Below, one piece after another: positions 46,654 to 60,207 of a stretch of DNA of 64,000 bases. The translations under genes and the position numbers were made by a program. The notes beneath the pieces are model-generated. The model searched no databases. It was not told the DNA's origin and was given only the letters and a program-made list of their open reading frames with translations. The stretch's first letter is position 1. Each line of letters opens with the position of its first letter. The stretch is from Acinetobacter chengduensis (GTDB taxonomy: Bacteria; Pseudomonadota; Gammaproteobacteria; Pseudomonadales; Moraxellaceae), in assembly GCF_003664645.1 (NCBI RefSeq), contig NZ_RCHC01000015.1, positions 26,795 through 90,794 of the forward strand. The letters run 5' to 3'.

Positions 46654-46914
46654 GTGCGTTTATCTGATTTAAAAGTCAAACAAACTGCCATCATTAGCAA
46701 AGTAAATCGTACTTTGGATGGCGAAACTCAAACTGATTTAGTAGCAAGTCGCCTAGAAACGTTGGGTTTTGTTGCGGGTACGAAAGTACAAGTGATCACT
46801 AAAGGCATTTTTGGTGGTGATCCTATTTTAATTCAAGTTGGATTTACACGCTTTGCTTTACGTAAAGTCGAAGCCGAAAAAGTTGAAATTTTGCTTGAAG
46901 GAGCATCGGCATGA
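46654..46914 (+). CDS. feoA: FeoA ferrous iron transport accessory protein
   Basis: This 86-aa SH3-like protein starts at GTG 46654 (MRLSDLKVKQTAIISKVN), with AGGG about 9 bases before it; a TTG at 46645 would add three residues. It shows the family end GDPILIQVGFTRFALRKVEAEKVEI. It binds or tunes FeoB. Its stop overlaps the feoB ATG by 4 bases. Fur-like sites lie upstream. Confidence 0.9.
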   Translation: MRLSDLKVKQTAIISKVNRTLDGETQTDLVASRLETLGFVAGTKVQVITKGIFGGDPILIQVGFTRFALRKVEAEKVEILLEGASA

Positions 46915-48770
46915 GTGATGCTCTGCGTATTGCATTAGTAGGCAACCCAAATTGCGGTAAAACCTCTTTATTTAACCATTTAACAGGCACACGCCAAAAA
47001 GTTGCAAACTATGCAGGTGTGACTGTTGAGCGTAAGGTTGGTCAATTTACGCTACCTTCGGGTAAGCCTGTACGTGTACTGGACTTACCAGGGACATATA
47101 GCCTCAATGCGACCAGTCCCGATGAAGCGATTACCCGTGATGTTGTGCAAGGCAAAATTGCAGAAGAAGGTCAGCAAGATGCATTTTTATGCGTGGTGGA
47201 TGCCACAAACTTAAAATTGCATTTGGGCCTTGTCATGGAAATGATTGAGCTGAAACGTCCTATTCTACTGGTATTGAATATGATGGATGAAGCACGTCGT
47301 CGTGGCATGCAAATTAACACGCAAAAACTTTCCCAGCGTTTGGGTGTTCCAGTCGTTGAAACAGTGGCTGTACGTAATGCAGGCATTGAAAACTTAATGG
47401 GTGCGCTTGATGCAGGTACCTTTAGAACACCTGATACTGAGTTGAGTGATGTTGCTCAGGCAAATTCAGTACATGTACAAATCGAAAATATCTTAAAAGA
47501 TGTGGTCGTGTATGTAGACCAAGAAGATAAGCGTTCTGACTTTTTAGATAAAATATTTTTACATCCTGTGTTTGGCTTGATTAGCCTTGCTGTGATGATG
47601 TTTGTCGTGTTCCAAGCGGTCTTTGCTTGGGCTGCGCCATTTATGGATGGAATTGAAAGCTTCTTTGGTTGGCTAGGCGAAACTGTTGGTGCTTACATTG
47701 CACACCCAATGCTCAATAGTTTGGTGGTCGACGGCATTATCGCTGGTGCTGGTGGTGTGGTGGTGTTCTTGCCACAGATTTTAATTCTATTCTTCTTTAT
47801 TTTGGTTTTAGAAGAATCAGGTTATTTACCACGTGCAGCTTTCCTCTTAGACAAGCTCATGTATAAAGCGGGCTTAAGTGGCCGTTCTTTCATTCCATTA
47901 CTTTCGAGTTTTGCATGTGCCATTCCTGGTATTATGGCAACACGAAGTATTAGTGACCCGCGTGATCGTTTAACTACGATTTTTGTCGCACCATTGATGA
48001 CTTGTTCCGCACGCTTATCTGTATATGCATTACTGATTTCTGCATTTATTCCAGAAAAAATGGTCTGGGGAATATTCAACCTGCAAGGCTTGGTACTGTT
48101 TGGTTTATATGCCGCAGGGATTGTCAGTGCATTATTGGTCGCAACCGTGATTAAATTTTTCCAAAAAGATAAATCACAACATGCGTTATTAATGGAATTA
48201 CCAAGTTATCGTATCCCAGATTTTAAGAGTGTTTGGATTGGTCTACTGGATCGCGCCAAAATCTTCTTAAAACGTGTGGGCGGTATTATCTTTGCGCTTT
48301 CAATTCTATTGTGGTTCTTGTGTACCTTCCCACAACCGCCAGAAGGTGCAACTCTGCCAGATATTGATTACTCATTCGCAGGGATGTTAGGGCATTTAAT
48401 GCAACCTATTTTTGCACCACTCGGTTTTAATTGGCAGATTTGTATTGCTTTAATTCCAGCAATGGCTGCGCGTGAAGTGGTTGTGGCTGCTTTAGGTACG
48501 GTATATGCCTTATCTGCAGCGGATGATGATGCTGTGGCACAAGGGTTATCCACACTCATCAGTACGGGTGATTTAAGCTGGTCATTGGCAACAGGTTTGT
48601 CGCTATTGGTTTGGTTTATTTATGCGCCACATTGTTTAGCGACCTTGGCAACTGTGAAACGTGAAACAGGGTCAATGAAAACAGTAGCGTTCATGACGAT
48701 TTACCTGTTTGGTTTGGCATATTTCATGTCATTTTTGACCTATCAAATTGCATCGCATTATTTAGGTTAA
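46911..48770 (+). CDS. feoB: FeoB ferrous iron transporter
   Basis: This 619-aa inner-membrane protein takes up Fe(II). The N-terminal G domain has G1 GNPNCGKTS, G3 DLPGTYSL, G4 NMMDEA, then a helical GDI domain. The membrane part has the Cys-containing gate segments SFACAIPGIMATRSI and LMTCSARLSVYALLISAF. It is shorter than E. coli FeoB, as usual in this genus. It is coupled to feoA and followed by a small Cys-rich gene. Confidence 0.95.
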   Translation: MSDALRIALVGNPNCGKTSLFNHLTGTRQKVANYAGVTVERKVGQFTLPSGKPVRVLDLPGTYSLNATSPDEAITRDVVQGKIAEEGQQDAFLCVVDATNLKLHLGLVMEMIELKRPILLVLNMMDEARRRGMQINTQKLSQRLGVPVVETVAVRNAGIENLMGALDAGTFRTPDTELSDVAQANSVHVQIENILKDVVVYVDQEDKRSDFLDKIFLHPVFGLISLAVMMFVVFQAVFAWAAPFMDGIESFFGWLGETVGAYIAHPMLNSLVVDGIIAGAGGVVVFLPQILILFFFILVLEESGYLPRAAFLLDKLMYKAGLSGRSFIPLLSSFACAIPGIMATRSISDPRDRLTTIFVAPLMTCSARLSVYALLISAFIPEKMVWGIFNLQGLVLFGLYAAGIVSALLVATVIKFFQKDKSQHALLMELPSYRIPDFKSVWIGLLDRAKIFLKRVGGIIFALSILLWFLCTFPQPPEGATLPDIDYSFAGMLGHLMQPIFAPLGFNWQICIALIPAMAAREVVVAALGTVYALSAADDDAVAQGLSTLISTGDLSWSLATGLSLLVWFIYAPHCLATLATVKRETGSMKTVAFMTIYLFGLAYFMSFLTYQIASHYLG

Positions 48771-48815
48771 AAATTTAGATTAAAAGTTTTAGCTTGAAGG
48801 TAGAAGGAGATTGAG

Positions 48816-49067
48816 ATGATTGAAATTCTAATTGTGGCTGCTTTGGTCATTTGGAGTGCTGTCGTGGTGTTTAAAAAGGTATTTCCTCAAACATCGAACT
48901 CAGTCTTCACTTCGATTTCAAATGCTTGTGCGCGCTGTGGTTGGTCAAAACTGGCAACATGGTTAAAACCTGCTAAGGTTGCAGGTTGTGGCGGTAGTTG
49001 TGGTTGTTCAGCGACAGAGGAATCGACGCCTCAAAAAGAGCAAGTACAGGCCGTTAAATGGAAGTAA
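48816..49067 (+). CDS. Small Cys-rich membrane protein beside FeoB (DUF6587-like)
   Basis: This 83-aa protein has one N-terminal membrane helix (about 3-22), then CARCGW and a C-terminal cluster CGGSCGCS that could bind metal. It follows feoB by 45 bp after an AGAAGGAGA site, where other bacteria have feoC, though it lacks the FeoC winged-helix. A metal-binding helper for FeoB is inferred from place and cysteines only. Confidence 0.75.
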   Translation: MIEILIVAALVIWSAVVVFKKVFPQTSNSVFTSISNACARCGWSKLATWLKPAKVAGCGGSCGCSATEESTPQKEQVQAVKWK

Positions 49068-49101
49068 ATGCTTTAACCATTTAAAATATGCTGTGTAAAA
49101 G

Positions 49102-49131
49102 AAAACCGTCATTTTTATGACGGTTTTTTTA
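49102..49131 (+). terminator. Rho-independent terminator after the feo operon
   Basis: AAAACCGTCAT/ATGACGGTTTT stem with a small T-rich loop, followed by further T residues. Confidence 0.9.
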
Positions 49132-49227
49132 CGCGTCGACACAAAAAAACCATCATAAAGTCAAAACAGAAAAAGCATTCAAAACAGCAAAGTGCTAACA
49201 TTTCCACAGTTGTAAAATAGACCATAA

Positions 49228-50586
<1,359 letters not shown>

Positions 50587-50607
50587 AAAAATGATAAGGA
50601 AAGTTGT

Positions 50608-51804
50608 ATGGCTGGGTTAGCTCAGACGACCATAACTAAAATTACCGAGGTATATGAGCGCTGGGCACCTCGTGTGCCTGCCGACATTACCACACGTAAT
50701 GTGCTCATATTTAGTGTATTGGCATTGCTGTGTATTGGTTCAATTATGGTGGCATCGGCGTCCATGCCGTATGCTGCACGTTTACATGAAAATCCATTTC
50801 ACTATATCACGCGACATGGCATTTCAATTTTAGCTGCTTCTATTGCTGCTTTTGCAGTGTATAAAGTACCTTTAAATGTTTGGTTTAATAATACTTTTCC
50901 ATTTTGGATATTAACCATTTTACTGCTGGCCGTGGTGTTGGTGGCAGGTACTGAGGTCAATGGTTCTACCCGATGGATTAAAGTTGCAGGCTTTACCTTA
51001 CAGGCTTCGGAAGTGGCGAAAGTCATGATGGCCATTTTCACCGCTGACTATGTGGTACGAAGGGCGGAGGAAGTACGTAATAGCGTCTCTGGCTTAGTGC
51101 GCTTAGGCGGGGTCATGATTATTACTGTAGGCCTGATTTTAGCCGAGCCTGACTTAGGGGCTACAGCAGTAATCGTACTGATGATTCTGGGGGTATTCTT
51201 TCTAGCAGGTGCACCTGCTGTACAATTTATTGCCTTCATGGCATTTATTGTAGTTGGTCTGGTTGTCGCAATTGTATTTGAGCCATATCGCTTACAACGT
51301 GCCTTATCATTTACCAACCCTTGGGCTGATCCTCTAGGCACAGGCTATCAGCTTTCCAATGCGCTGATGGCCTTTGGTCGTGGCGAATGGTTTGGCGTTG
51401 GCTTAGGTCATAGTATCCAAAAAATGTCATATTTACCTGAAGCACATACCGACTTTATGTTGGCTATTTTAGGTGAAGAATTTGGCTTTATGGGCATTAC
51501 CACGGTAATGATTCTGTCATTCACGCTGGTAGTTTGTAGTATCAAAATTGGTCATCGTGCTTTACGCAATCAATACTTGCGTGCAGGCTATTTGGCTTAT
51601 GGCATTAGTATTATTTTCTTACTGCAAATTTTGGTAAATGCAGGCATGAATATGGGGATGCTTCCAACCAAGGGTTTGACTTTGCCTTTTATTAGTTATG
51701 GTGGCTCATCTTTAATTATGTGTGCGGTGATGATGAGTTTAATCCTCAAAATCGAAAGTACCACCAATCAAGTGAACCCAAGTAAAGAAGAATCCAGCTT
51801 CTAA
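50608..51804 (+). CDS. ftsW: FtsW septal peptidoglycan polymerase
   Basis: This 398-aa SEDS-family membrane glycosyltransferase works with FtsI at the division site. About ten membrane helices are visible, with the family segments VNGSTRWIKVAGFTLQASEVAKVMM, YQLSNALMAFGRGEWFGVGLGHSIQKMSYLPEAHTDFMLAILGEEFG (catalytic Asp region) and GLTLPFISYGGSSLIM. It forms an operon with murD; murG-murC are not adjacent, which is normal for Acinetobacter. Confidence 0.95.
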   Translation: MAGLAQTTITKITEVYERWAPRVPADITTRNVLIFSVLALLCIGSIMVASASMPYAARLHENPFHYITRHGISILAASIAAFAVYKVPLNVWFNNTFPFWILTILLLAVVLVAGTEVNGSTRWIKVAGFTLQASEVAKVMMAIFTADYVVRRAEEVRNSVSGLVRLGGVMIITVGLILAEPDLGATAVIVLMILGVFFLAGAPAVQFIAFMAFIVVGLVVAIVFEPYRLQRALSFTNPWADPLGTGYQLSNALMAFGRGEWFGVGLGHSIQKMSYLPEAHTDFMLAILGEEFGFMGITTVMILSFTLVVCSIKIGHRALRNQYLRAGYLAYGISIIFLLQILVNAGMNMGMLPTKGLTLPFISYGGSSLIMCAVMMSLILKIESTTNQVNPSKEESSF

Positions 51805-51998
51805 GCAGTTTTAAGTTGAATAGACAGGCCGGGTAAGGTGAAAGCTTTACTCGGCATTTTTATGCCCGTGTGTGGGGTGTTTTCAGCTTTGAACCTAGAT
51901 GTATACGCAGAATAAGCGTGATAAGCGCTGTATAAATATAGTTTTGCATTGCTGAGTATAGACAACGTAGAAAGATCGTATGCAGAGCAGTGTAGTTT

Positions 51999-52862
51999 TT
52001 AGTTGTAAATGCCTTCGAGCATGTTTTGATGTGGGATATATGCATTTGACCACTGCGCTACGGCTTGCTGGAGCATACGTGCAGGACGGTCCAGTTCTAC
52101 TTCGGGTTGACGTAATGCTTTGAGTGCACGTTGTAACAACTGTGAAGGCTGACTTAAATCTAAAGCTTCCGCCATATTTTGCTTCGATAGCTTTTGCCCT
52201 TGATCATTCATTGCAAGTGGTAAGTGCATGTACTGTAGTGGTGCATAACCCAAGAGTTGGCCCAACCAGATTTGTCGCTCGGTGTTGTCGAGTAAATCGG
52301 CACCACGTACCACATGAGTGATCCCTTGCAAATGATCATCTACCACGACAGCTAATTGGTAATTGATAATGCCATCACGGCGCTTCAGTACAAAGTCACC
52401 CAGATCAAATTTTAAATTCGATTGATGGTGACCTTGAATCGGATCTGTAAATTGAATGATTTGATCCGCAACTTTAACCCGAATGGCTTGATGGGCAAGA
52501 TCGAGCTGTAAATCTCGACAAGTCCCTTGATAGATGTGATTGGATCCAAGCATTTTACGTGTGCATTGGCAGGCATAAACTAAGCCTTGTGCATGTAATT
52601 GCTGAATGACATCTTCATATATGTCTAGGCGGTCTTTTTGAAAAATGATCTCGCGATCTGGATCAAATTCAAAGGCATCTATAGCACGTAAGATGTGTTC
52701 TTCACTGCCAGGATAAATGCGAGGGATGTCAGTATCTTCAATGCGAACGAGCCATGAACCTTGCTGCGCGCGCGCTTCACAATAGCTTGCAACGGCTGTA
52801 ATTAAAGACCCAAAATGCAAAGGGCCGGTTGGCGATGGCGCAAACCGACCCACGTAATTCAT
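51999..52862 (-). CDS. gluQ: Glutamyl-queuosine tRNA(Asp) synthetase GluQ
   Basis: This 287-aa GluRS-like enzyme lacks the anticodon-binding domain and glutamylates queuosine in tRNA-Asp. It starts at the ATG at 52862 (MNYVGRFAPSPTGPLHFGSL), which carries the HIGH-like motif. It has a zinc-site region CQCTRKML and a KMSKS-like QKLSKQN. It follows dksA by 57 bp, the classic pair. Confidence 0.92.
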   Translation of the reverse strand: MNYVGRFAPSPTGPLHFGSLITAVASYCEARAQQGSWLVRIEDTDIPRIYPGSEEHILRAIDAFEFDPDREIIFQKDRLDIYEDVIQQLHAQGLVYACQCTRKMLGSNHIYQGTCRDLQLDLAHQAIRVKVADQIIQFTDPIQGHHQSNLKFDLGDFVLKRRDGIINYQLAVVVDDHLQGITHVVRGADLLDNTERQIWLGQLLGYAPLQYMHLPLAMNDQGQKLSKQNMAEALDLSQPSQLLQRALKALRQPEVELDRPARMLQQAVAQWSNAYIPHQNMLEGIYN

Positions 52863-52919
52863 TTCTTTCCCTTCCTTGTTTAAAGGAAGGGGGAGGGATG
52901 CATTACTCAATAACATGAA

Positions 52920-53447
52920 TTAACCGTTATTTTGCTTCTCTTTGATCTCTGCCAAAGTCTTACAGTCAATACAAAGAGTTGCAGTTGGGCGAGCTTCTAA
53001 ACGACGCAAGCCAATTTCGATACCACAAGTTTCACAAAAACCGTAGTCATCGTTTTTAATTGCTTCAATTGATTGCTCAATTTTACGAATCAATTTACGT
53101 TCACGGTCACGTGTACGTAATTCAATCGCAAACTCTTCTTCTTGTGTAGCACGGTCATTTACATCAGGAAGTGCAGTGTTTTCATCCTGCATTGTATTTA
53201 GCGTACGATCCACTTCAGACATCAACTCAGATTTCCACGCAAGTAAAATATTGCGGAAATGTTGAAGTTGGCCTTCTGACATGTATTCTTCATTTTTCTT
53301 CGGCTGATAAGGTTCAATACCAAACAAGCTTGCAGTAGAACCGCCTTCAGCCGACTTTGGCTTAGTTTTGCGTACGCGTTTTACAGATTTCTCTTCTGCA
53401 ACATCAGTTTGTTCGTCTAAAACTTGATTTTGGTTATCATTCGCCAT
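52920..53447 (-). CDS. dksA: RNA polymerase-binding transcription factor DksA
   Basis: This 175-aa protein works with ppGpp at RNA polymerase. I choose the ATG at 53447 because GAGGA lies nine bases upstream; the ATG at 53456 touches that site. A long charged N-terminal tail (1-65) precedes the coiled coil with the tip DVNDRATQEEEFAIELRTRDRERK. The zinc finger is YGFCETCGIEIGLRRL ... CIDCK. gluQ follows. Confidence 0.94.
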   Translation of the reverse strand: MANDNQNQVLDEQTDVAEEKSVKRVRKTKPKSAEGGSTASLFGIEPYQPKKNEEYMSEGQLQHFRNILLAWKSELMSEVDRTLNTMQDENTALPDVNDRATQEEEFAIELRTRDRERKLIRKIEQSIEAIKNDDYGFCETCGIEIGLRRLEARPTATLCIDCKTLAEIKEKQNNG

Positions 53448-53656
53448 ATAGGGCATTCCTCATCATATACGTAAATGGTTATACGCAAAAAATATGGTGA
53501 TATGCATGTTATATCCACCCTTCAAGGAGTTTCCTCCTGTGGGGGTCGTCATCATATAGACTTTTTTTCCTTTTTGATAGTCCCAGATGTCCGGATGTTT
53601 TATATCACTTTTCCATTTGAGGACATAAAGTAATAGAAAAAAAACAAATTGAAAAG

Positions 53657-54481
53657 TTAATAACCTGAAATTTCGATATTTATTTGTGGCTGCGATAAAG
53701 CAACACGATGCACTTCAGTTTCAAATTCGCCATTATTCTTTAAGCGTATCACTCTGTAGCCAGGTAAAACTTGATCTAAAGCAAAGGTTTGGCTGTGTGG
53801 TTTAAATTGAATACTGGTCGAAGGCGTCGATAAAAATTGAATATTATTCCATGTGTTCATTGAGTCTTGATGCACATGGCCACAGATGACAATTTTGACA
53901 TTAGTATGCTGTGCAATCACATCCATGAGATGTGTCGCATTTTTGAGTTTATGCTGATCAATCCATGCAGATTCCATTGCAAACGGATGATGATGGCAAG
54001 CAATCAGAATATGTTGTTGCGGGTGGTCGCTAAGAAGCTGATGTAGTTGTTGTAATTGTGCTTCGCTAATCCAGCCATCTACTTTGTCTTTCACAGCACT
54101 GTTGAGCAAAATTGTACTCCATGCGCCATAATGTAAAATGTGTGCTTGATCTTGCTGTAAATGGAATGGAAATATTTCTGTACAGTCATGATTGCCCGGA
54201 ATTTGATAATGGGGAATCTCTAATTGGGTCATGAACTGTAAATAACGCGCATAGGTTTCTGCTACAGGTACTTGAGCGAGATCGCCTGTATGAATAATGG
54301 CATCAATATGGGGGACTTCTTGGCGAATGTGATACATCACCTCATGAAAACTTTGCTCAGGGTTTATTGAGACAAAATCCAACTCGTGCTGATCCATCAG
54401 ATGTGTATCTGATATTTGAATAATGGTCCAATCAAACACGGATTCGTGCTTTTGTTGGTGATTGTTGTTAATGAGAGGCAT
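53657..54481 (-). CDS. cpdA: CpdA-type calcineurin-like phosphodiesterase
   Basis: This 274-aa metallophosphoesterase has the class III cyclic-nucleotide phosphodiesterase motifs: IIQISDTHLMD, IIHTGDLAQVPV, IPGNHDCTEIF, IACHHHPFAM and ICGHVHQD. It probably hydrolyses 3',5'-cAMP. The ATG at 54481 has GGGG seven bases upstream; an ATG at 54499 would add six residues. It overlaps the end of nudF. Confidence 0.85.
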   Translation of the reverse strand: MPLINNNHQQKHESVFDWTIIQISDTHLMDQHELDFVSINPEQSFHEVMYHIRQEVPHIDAIIHTGDLAQVPVAETYARYLQFMTQLEIPHYQIPGNHDCTEIFPFHLQQDQAHILHYGAWSTILLNSAVKDKVDGWISEAQLQQLHQLLSDHPQQHILIACHHHPFAMESAWIDQHKLKNATHLMDVIAQHTNVKIVICGHVHQDSMNTWNNIQFLSTPSTSIQFKPHSQTFALDQVLPGYRVIRLKNNGEFETEVHRVALSQPQINIEISGY

Positions 54482-55112
54482 GTCCTTCCCCTGAGACATT
54501 CTTCATAGTATCTATTTGCATTTGTAACCATTGCAAGGCCATAATGACAGGCGCATTTTTTAACCGACCATTGGTTAATAATGCTGGAATATCAGTGTAA
54601 TCGATCAGATGAAGCTGAATATTTTCGCCTTCTTCTTCTAAGCCAAAAATTCCACCGTGTTCAGGTAGTACTGTGGCTGCTGCATATAAATGAAAAATTT
54701 CAGAGCAAGCGCCAGCAGAAGGATAGAAGGTAAATAAATGCTGCAGTTGGTCGATTTCACAGCCTGATTCTTCTAGGCTTTCACGGCGAATACAGCTTTC
54801 AGGTGATTCTTTTCCATCCAATACGCCTGCAATGATTTCAAGTTGCCATGCAGAATCTACATCATCAATTGCACCAATGCGGAACTGTTCAATTAAGCCA
54901 ATTTTTTGTTGTGTTGGACTATACAATAACACGCCTGCAGCTTCTTTGCGTTGAATGAGTTCACGCGCTAAAGTGCGACTATATTGCTCTTGGTTAAATA
55001 AGCGATAACGTAAGCTAATTTTTTCAACTTGAATAAATCCTTTGAAGACATGCTCACGGCTTTCTATCGTAAAATTATTCTGATTATAAGAGGCTTGTTT
55101 AATAATATTCAT
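54468..55112 (-). CDS. nudF: ADP-ribose pyrophosphatase NudF
   Basis: This 214-aa Nudix hydrolase has the Nudix box GVLDGKESPESCIRRESLEESGCEI (positions about 92-116) with the REx2EE core, and a following FYPSAGACSEIFHLYAA as in ADP-ribose pyrophosphatases. It splits ADP-ribose to AMP and ribose-5-phosphate. It overlaps cpdA by 14 bases, and the thiC-like order is common in gammaproteobacteria. Confidence 0.88.
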   Translation of the reverse strand: MNIIKQASYNQNNFTIESREHVFKGFIQVEKISLRYRLFNQEQYSRTLARELIQRKEAAGVLLYSPTQQKIGLIEQFRIGAIDDVDSAWQLEIIAGVLDGKESPESCIRRESLEESGCEIDQLQHLFTFYPSAGACSEIFHLYAAATVLPEHGGIFGLEEEGENIQLHLIDYTDIPALLTNGRLKNAPVIMALQWLQMQIDTMKNVSGEGHASH

Positions 55113-55190
55113 AAGCTTTATTAGGATGAAAAACAGCTGTTTTTCATCCTAACTGAGAATTGCTCTAAGTTAAAAGAATTTTTGCGTCAA

Positions 55191-57353
<2,163 letters not shown>

Positions 57354-57467
57354 CAAGCGATGCTCAAATTTTAGCTGAGTTGTGCAGAAAAACAAAGCAT
57401 GAAGGGGCAGAATAAATGCCACAGTGAGGGCTTTAACCTTATTTAATGAATTGCAAGCTTTCAGGCG

Positions 57468-58505
57468 TTATAAACAGATGGCATCAGTCAAACAGTTTTT
57501 ATGGGAGTGTGGACGGATCAAGTTAAGATAATCAATCAATTGTTGTTCTGCATTCTCAGATTTTTTAGCATGCATATTTTGTCGTCTTTCTTCATCACTC
57601 ATGTGATAGAAATGGATAAATTTTTTCGCTAATTTGGATAATTCAGAATCATCGCTTTGGGCGAGTTTTTCGATTTCCTCCCAAGAGCTCGCACGTACAG
57701 AATATTGGTCATGATAGTCTTCAGATACGAGGCTTTTGGGTGAGCCAATAAATAAAAAATAACGATATTGTGCCAATAAGATTTTAGCATCATTTAAGTA
57801 ACTACTTTGGGGATACTGGTGAATATAGCTTTCCCAAAATAAAGCGCGCCGTGCCACTTCAAAAGGTTCAATCTGCAAGCTTTGATTCTGAAGAGCGGGT
57901 TCAATATTTTGATGCGCTAAATTTTCAATAAATACTTTTTCAGCTTCAGGCATATATGGCGCAAAAATACGTGCTAAATAGTCAGGACTACGACGGTAAG
58001 TGAGTTTTTCATTGCCTGTATCTACCACCTCGACATAGGCTTGCCCTTGATGTTTCAGTAAATATTGATCGCGTGGAGTGAGTTGTTCAAAATGGCTTTG
58101 ATGAATGGTTGGATGCTGTGCCATATCAAAAGCATAGCGCTCAAAGGCAATTTGCTGTGCAGGGGTACGTGTTACTTGCAAAAAGTCATCGTACATTTCT
58201 AATGAGAGTTTGAGTAAAGCTTTTTGTTGTTCAAGCTTGAGCAAAGGCAAACATACTTTTAAATCTTGATTAATTTGTTCTAAAGCAAAAGTAGTACGCT
58301 GATCATTAATTTCGGCCATATTCTTTTCAATATTTTGGCACATCAGTGTCAAATCAACTGCCGTATTTTGAACTTTGGGCGTTTCAATTTGCTCTTTGAT
58401 TGGATGTGTTTCATCATGTTGCTGACAGGCAACCATAGCAAAGACACAACTGATGAGAAAAATTCTGCATGGCACAGAAAATAAAGAACTTAAAAACACA
58501 GTCAC
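57468..58505 (-). CDS. Hypothetical lipoprotein (345 aa)
   Basis: The N-terminus is a lipoprotein signal (SCVFAMVACQQHDE; Cys near 27). The mature part is mostly helical and looks like a repeat-type or TPR-like fold: ILLAQYRYFLFIGSPKSLV in the middle, and a conserved-looking run YVEVVDTGNEKLTYRRSPDYLARIFAPYMP. No catalytic motif was found. It lies alone between thiC and tolC. Function unknown. Confidence 0.75.
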   Translation of the reverse strand: MTVFLSSLFSVPCRIFLISCVFAMVACQQHDETHPIKEQIETPKVQNTAVDLTLMCQNIEKNMAEINDQRTTFALEQINQDLKVCLPLLKLEQQKALLKLSLEMYDDFLQVTRTPAQQIAFERYAFDMAQHPTIHQSHFEQLTPRDQYLLKHQGQAYVEVVDTGNEKLTYRRSPDYLARIFAPYMPEAEKVFIENLAHQNIEPALQNQSLQIEPFEVARRALFWESYIHQYPQSSYLNDAKILLAQYRYFLFIGSPKSLVSEDYHDQYSVRASSWEEIEKLAQSDDSELSKLAKKFIHFYHMSDEERRQNMHAKKSENAEQQLIDYLNLIRPHSHKNCLTDAICL

Positions 58506-58773
58506 CCAATCACAAGAAAATGAAATTTGTCCGATAGAATGTCGGTATTTTATAGCGCCAAAAGCATGAAGAATGTGTAGTATTGTGCATTGCTTTGTTA
58601 CAGCGTTGTCAGCATTTAGGATTATTTCAGCAAAATACGCTAAATTATAAGAATCACTGTAAAAAATTAATAAAAATCATACGGAAAATTGCATAAATCG
58701 TTTTAGTATTTGCTTTGACTTCAGTTTGAATGTCAAAGAAGCGATAAAGAATTGCAGGGATTTGCCAAAAAAA

Positions 58774-60126
58774 ATGAAGATAAATTACTTACTCTGTACA
58801 TGTGTGTTGTTATTAAGTCCATGGGCCTCGGCTCTGGATTTGGTCGATGCTTATGAACGAGCAAAACAGTCTGATCCTACTTGGCAAGCCAATCAGTTGC
58901 AGTACAAAGCCGATCAATTGAATCTGGGTATTGCCTCGGGCAATCTCTTACCCACGATTAGCTTGTCTGGCAATGTCACCCGTAAAAACCAAGGGGAAAA
59001 TACCTCGGGTGCTTCGGTTGGCCTAGATATGCCCAGCAGTGTGACTAGTAAGCAAATTGCATTAACAGCCCGCCAGCCCCTTTTTCGATGGGATGCCTGG
59101 GAAGGGTTAAAGCAGGTTAAAACCTCAATTAATTTGAGTGAAATTAATCTTCGCATACAACGACAAGAGCATATTTTAAATGTCGCAGATTCTTATTTTA
59201 ATGTGCTCCGTCAGCAAGCTTTAACGGTTGCTAACTTACAAGAAGAAAAAGCACTGTCTGAACAACTCAAAATGATGGATGCCAAGCTCAAAGAAGGTTT
59301 GGTGGCTAAAAGTGATGTGAGTGAAGCCAATGCACAGTATCAAAATGCGCGTGCAAACCGTATGGCTACACAGGTGCAATTGGTCTTGGCACAAGAAAAG
59401 CTCCAGCAAATGATTGGCCCTTATACTGAAAATTTAGCTGTGCTTCGTGACGATTTTGAATTTCAAAAACCTGTTCCTAGCAGTATGCAGGCTTGGGAAG
59501 ACTTAGCCATGGGGCAAAATTTGGGTATTTTACAAGCACGTATGCAACAACGTTATGCCGAAGATAAAAAGCGTGTAGAAAAAGCCGCGCTTTATCCTCA
59601 AATTGAAGCGGTTGGCACTTATGGTTATGCCAAACAAAGTCCAAACTCGATTATGTCGCAAGATGGTCAGTTCAACCAAGTGGGTGTTGAAATGAACTGG
59701 AACATTTATACCGGTGGGCGTACGCAAAAATCAATTAAGCAAGCCGCAGTGAATGTGCAAAAGAGTGAAGCAGAGTTGGATGCTGCGGTACGTAAAGCCA
59801 CAACGGATGTTAAGCAAGCTTATATGCAGGTCGAAACCGACCAGAGTAAAATACAAGCGCGTAAAGCTGCTATGGATTCTTCTGCAACCGTATCCAAAGC
59901 ATCGCAAGCGCAATACCGTGAAGGTTTAAAAACCATGGTCGATGTATTGTTGGCACAGCGGAATGCTTTTTCTGCCAAGCAAGATTACTTAAACACCAAA
60001 TATGATTATTTAGTTCATGTGTTAAAACTTAAAGCTGCAGTAGGTAAACTGGGTGAAACAGACCTCGAAGAAATGAATGTCTGGTTGTCTCAACCTACGG
60101 TCGATATACGCATAAATAAACCTTAG
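58774..60126 (+). CDS. tolC: TolC-family outer membrane efflux channel
   Basis: This 450-aa protein has a signal peptide (1-21, cleavage near ASA-LDL). It shows the TolC repeats: LVDAYERAKQSDPTWQANQLQYKADQLNLGIASGNLLPTIS in the first half, and GVEMNWNIYTGGRTQKSIKQAAVNVQKSEAELDAAVR with EGLKTMVDVLLAQRNAFSAKQDYLNTKYDYL in the second. TolC trimers serve RND, MFS and type I exporters. It is chromosomal and could supply the channel that the transposon-borne adeAB lacks (inference). An in-frame TTG at 58726 is a less likely start. Confidence 0.92.
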   Translation: MKINYLLCTCVLLLSPWASALDLVDAYERAKQSDPTWQANQLQYKADQLNLGIASGNLLPTISLSGNVTRKNQGENTSGASVGLDMPSSVTSKQIALTARQPLFRWDAWEGLKQVKTSINLSEINLRIQRQEHILNVADSYFNVLRQQALTVANLQEEKALSEQLKMMDAKLKEGLVAKSDVSEANAQYQNARANRMATQVQLVLAQEKLQQMIGPYTENLAVLRDDFEFQKPVPSSMQAWEDLAMGQNLGILQARMQQRYAEDKKRVEKAALYPQIEAVGTYGYAKQSPNSIMSQDGQFNQVGVEMNWNIYTGGRTQKSIKQAAVNVQKSEAELDAAVRKATTDVKQAYMQVETDQSKIQARKAAMDSSATVSKASQAQYREGLKTMVDVLLAQRNAFSAKQDYLNTKYDYLVHVLKLKAAVGKLGETDLEEMNVWLSQPTVDIRINKP

Positions 60127-60207
60127 TTCGTCATAAAAGCTTCATAATGGATATGTTTTAATAGAGCATATTAAATTCTCTCGATTTGTTGCTGTGGAGT
60201 ACCTGCA

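Noticed and set aside
58774..60126. adeC of the efflux operon
   Set aside because: It lies about 40 kb from adeAB, outside the transposon, and has the TolC type of repeat; at most a functional stand-in.
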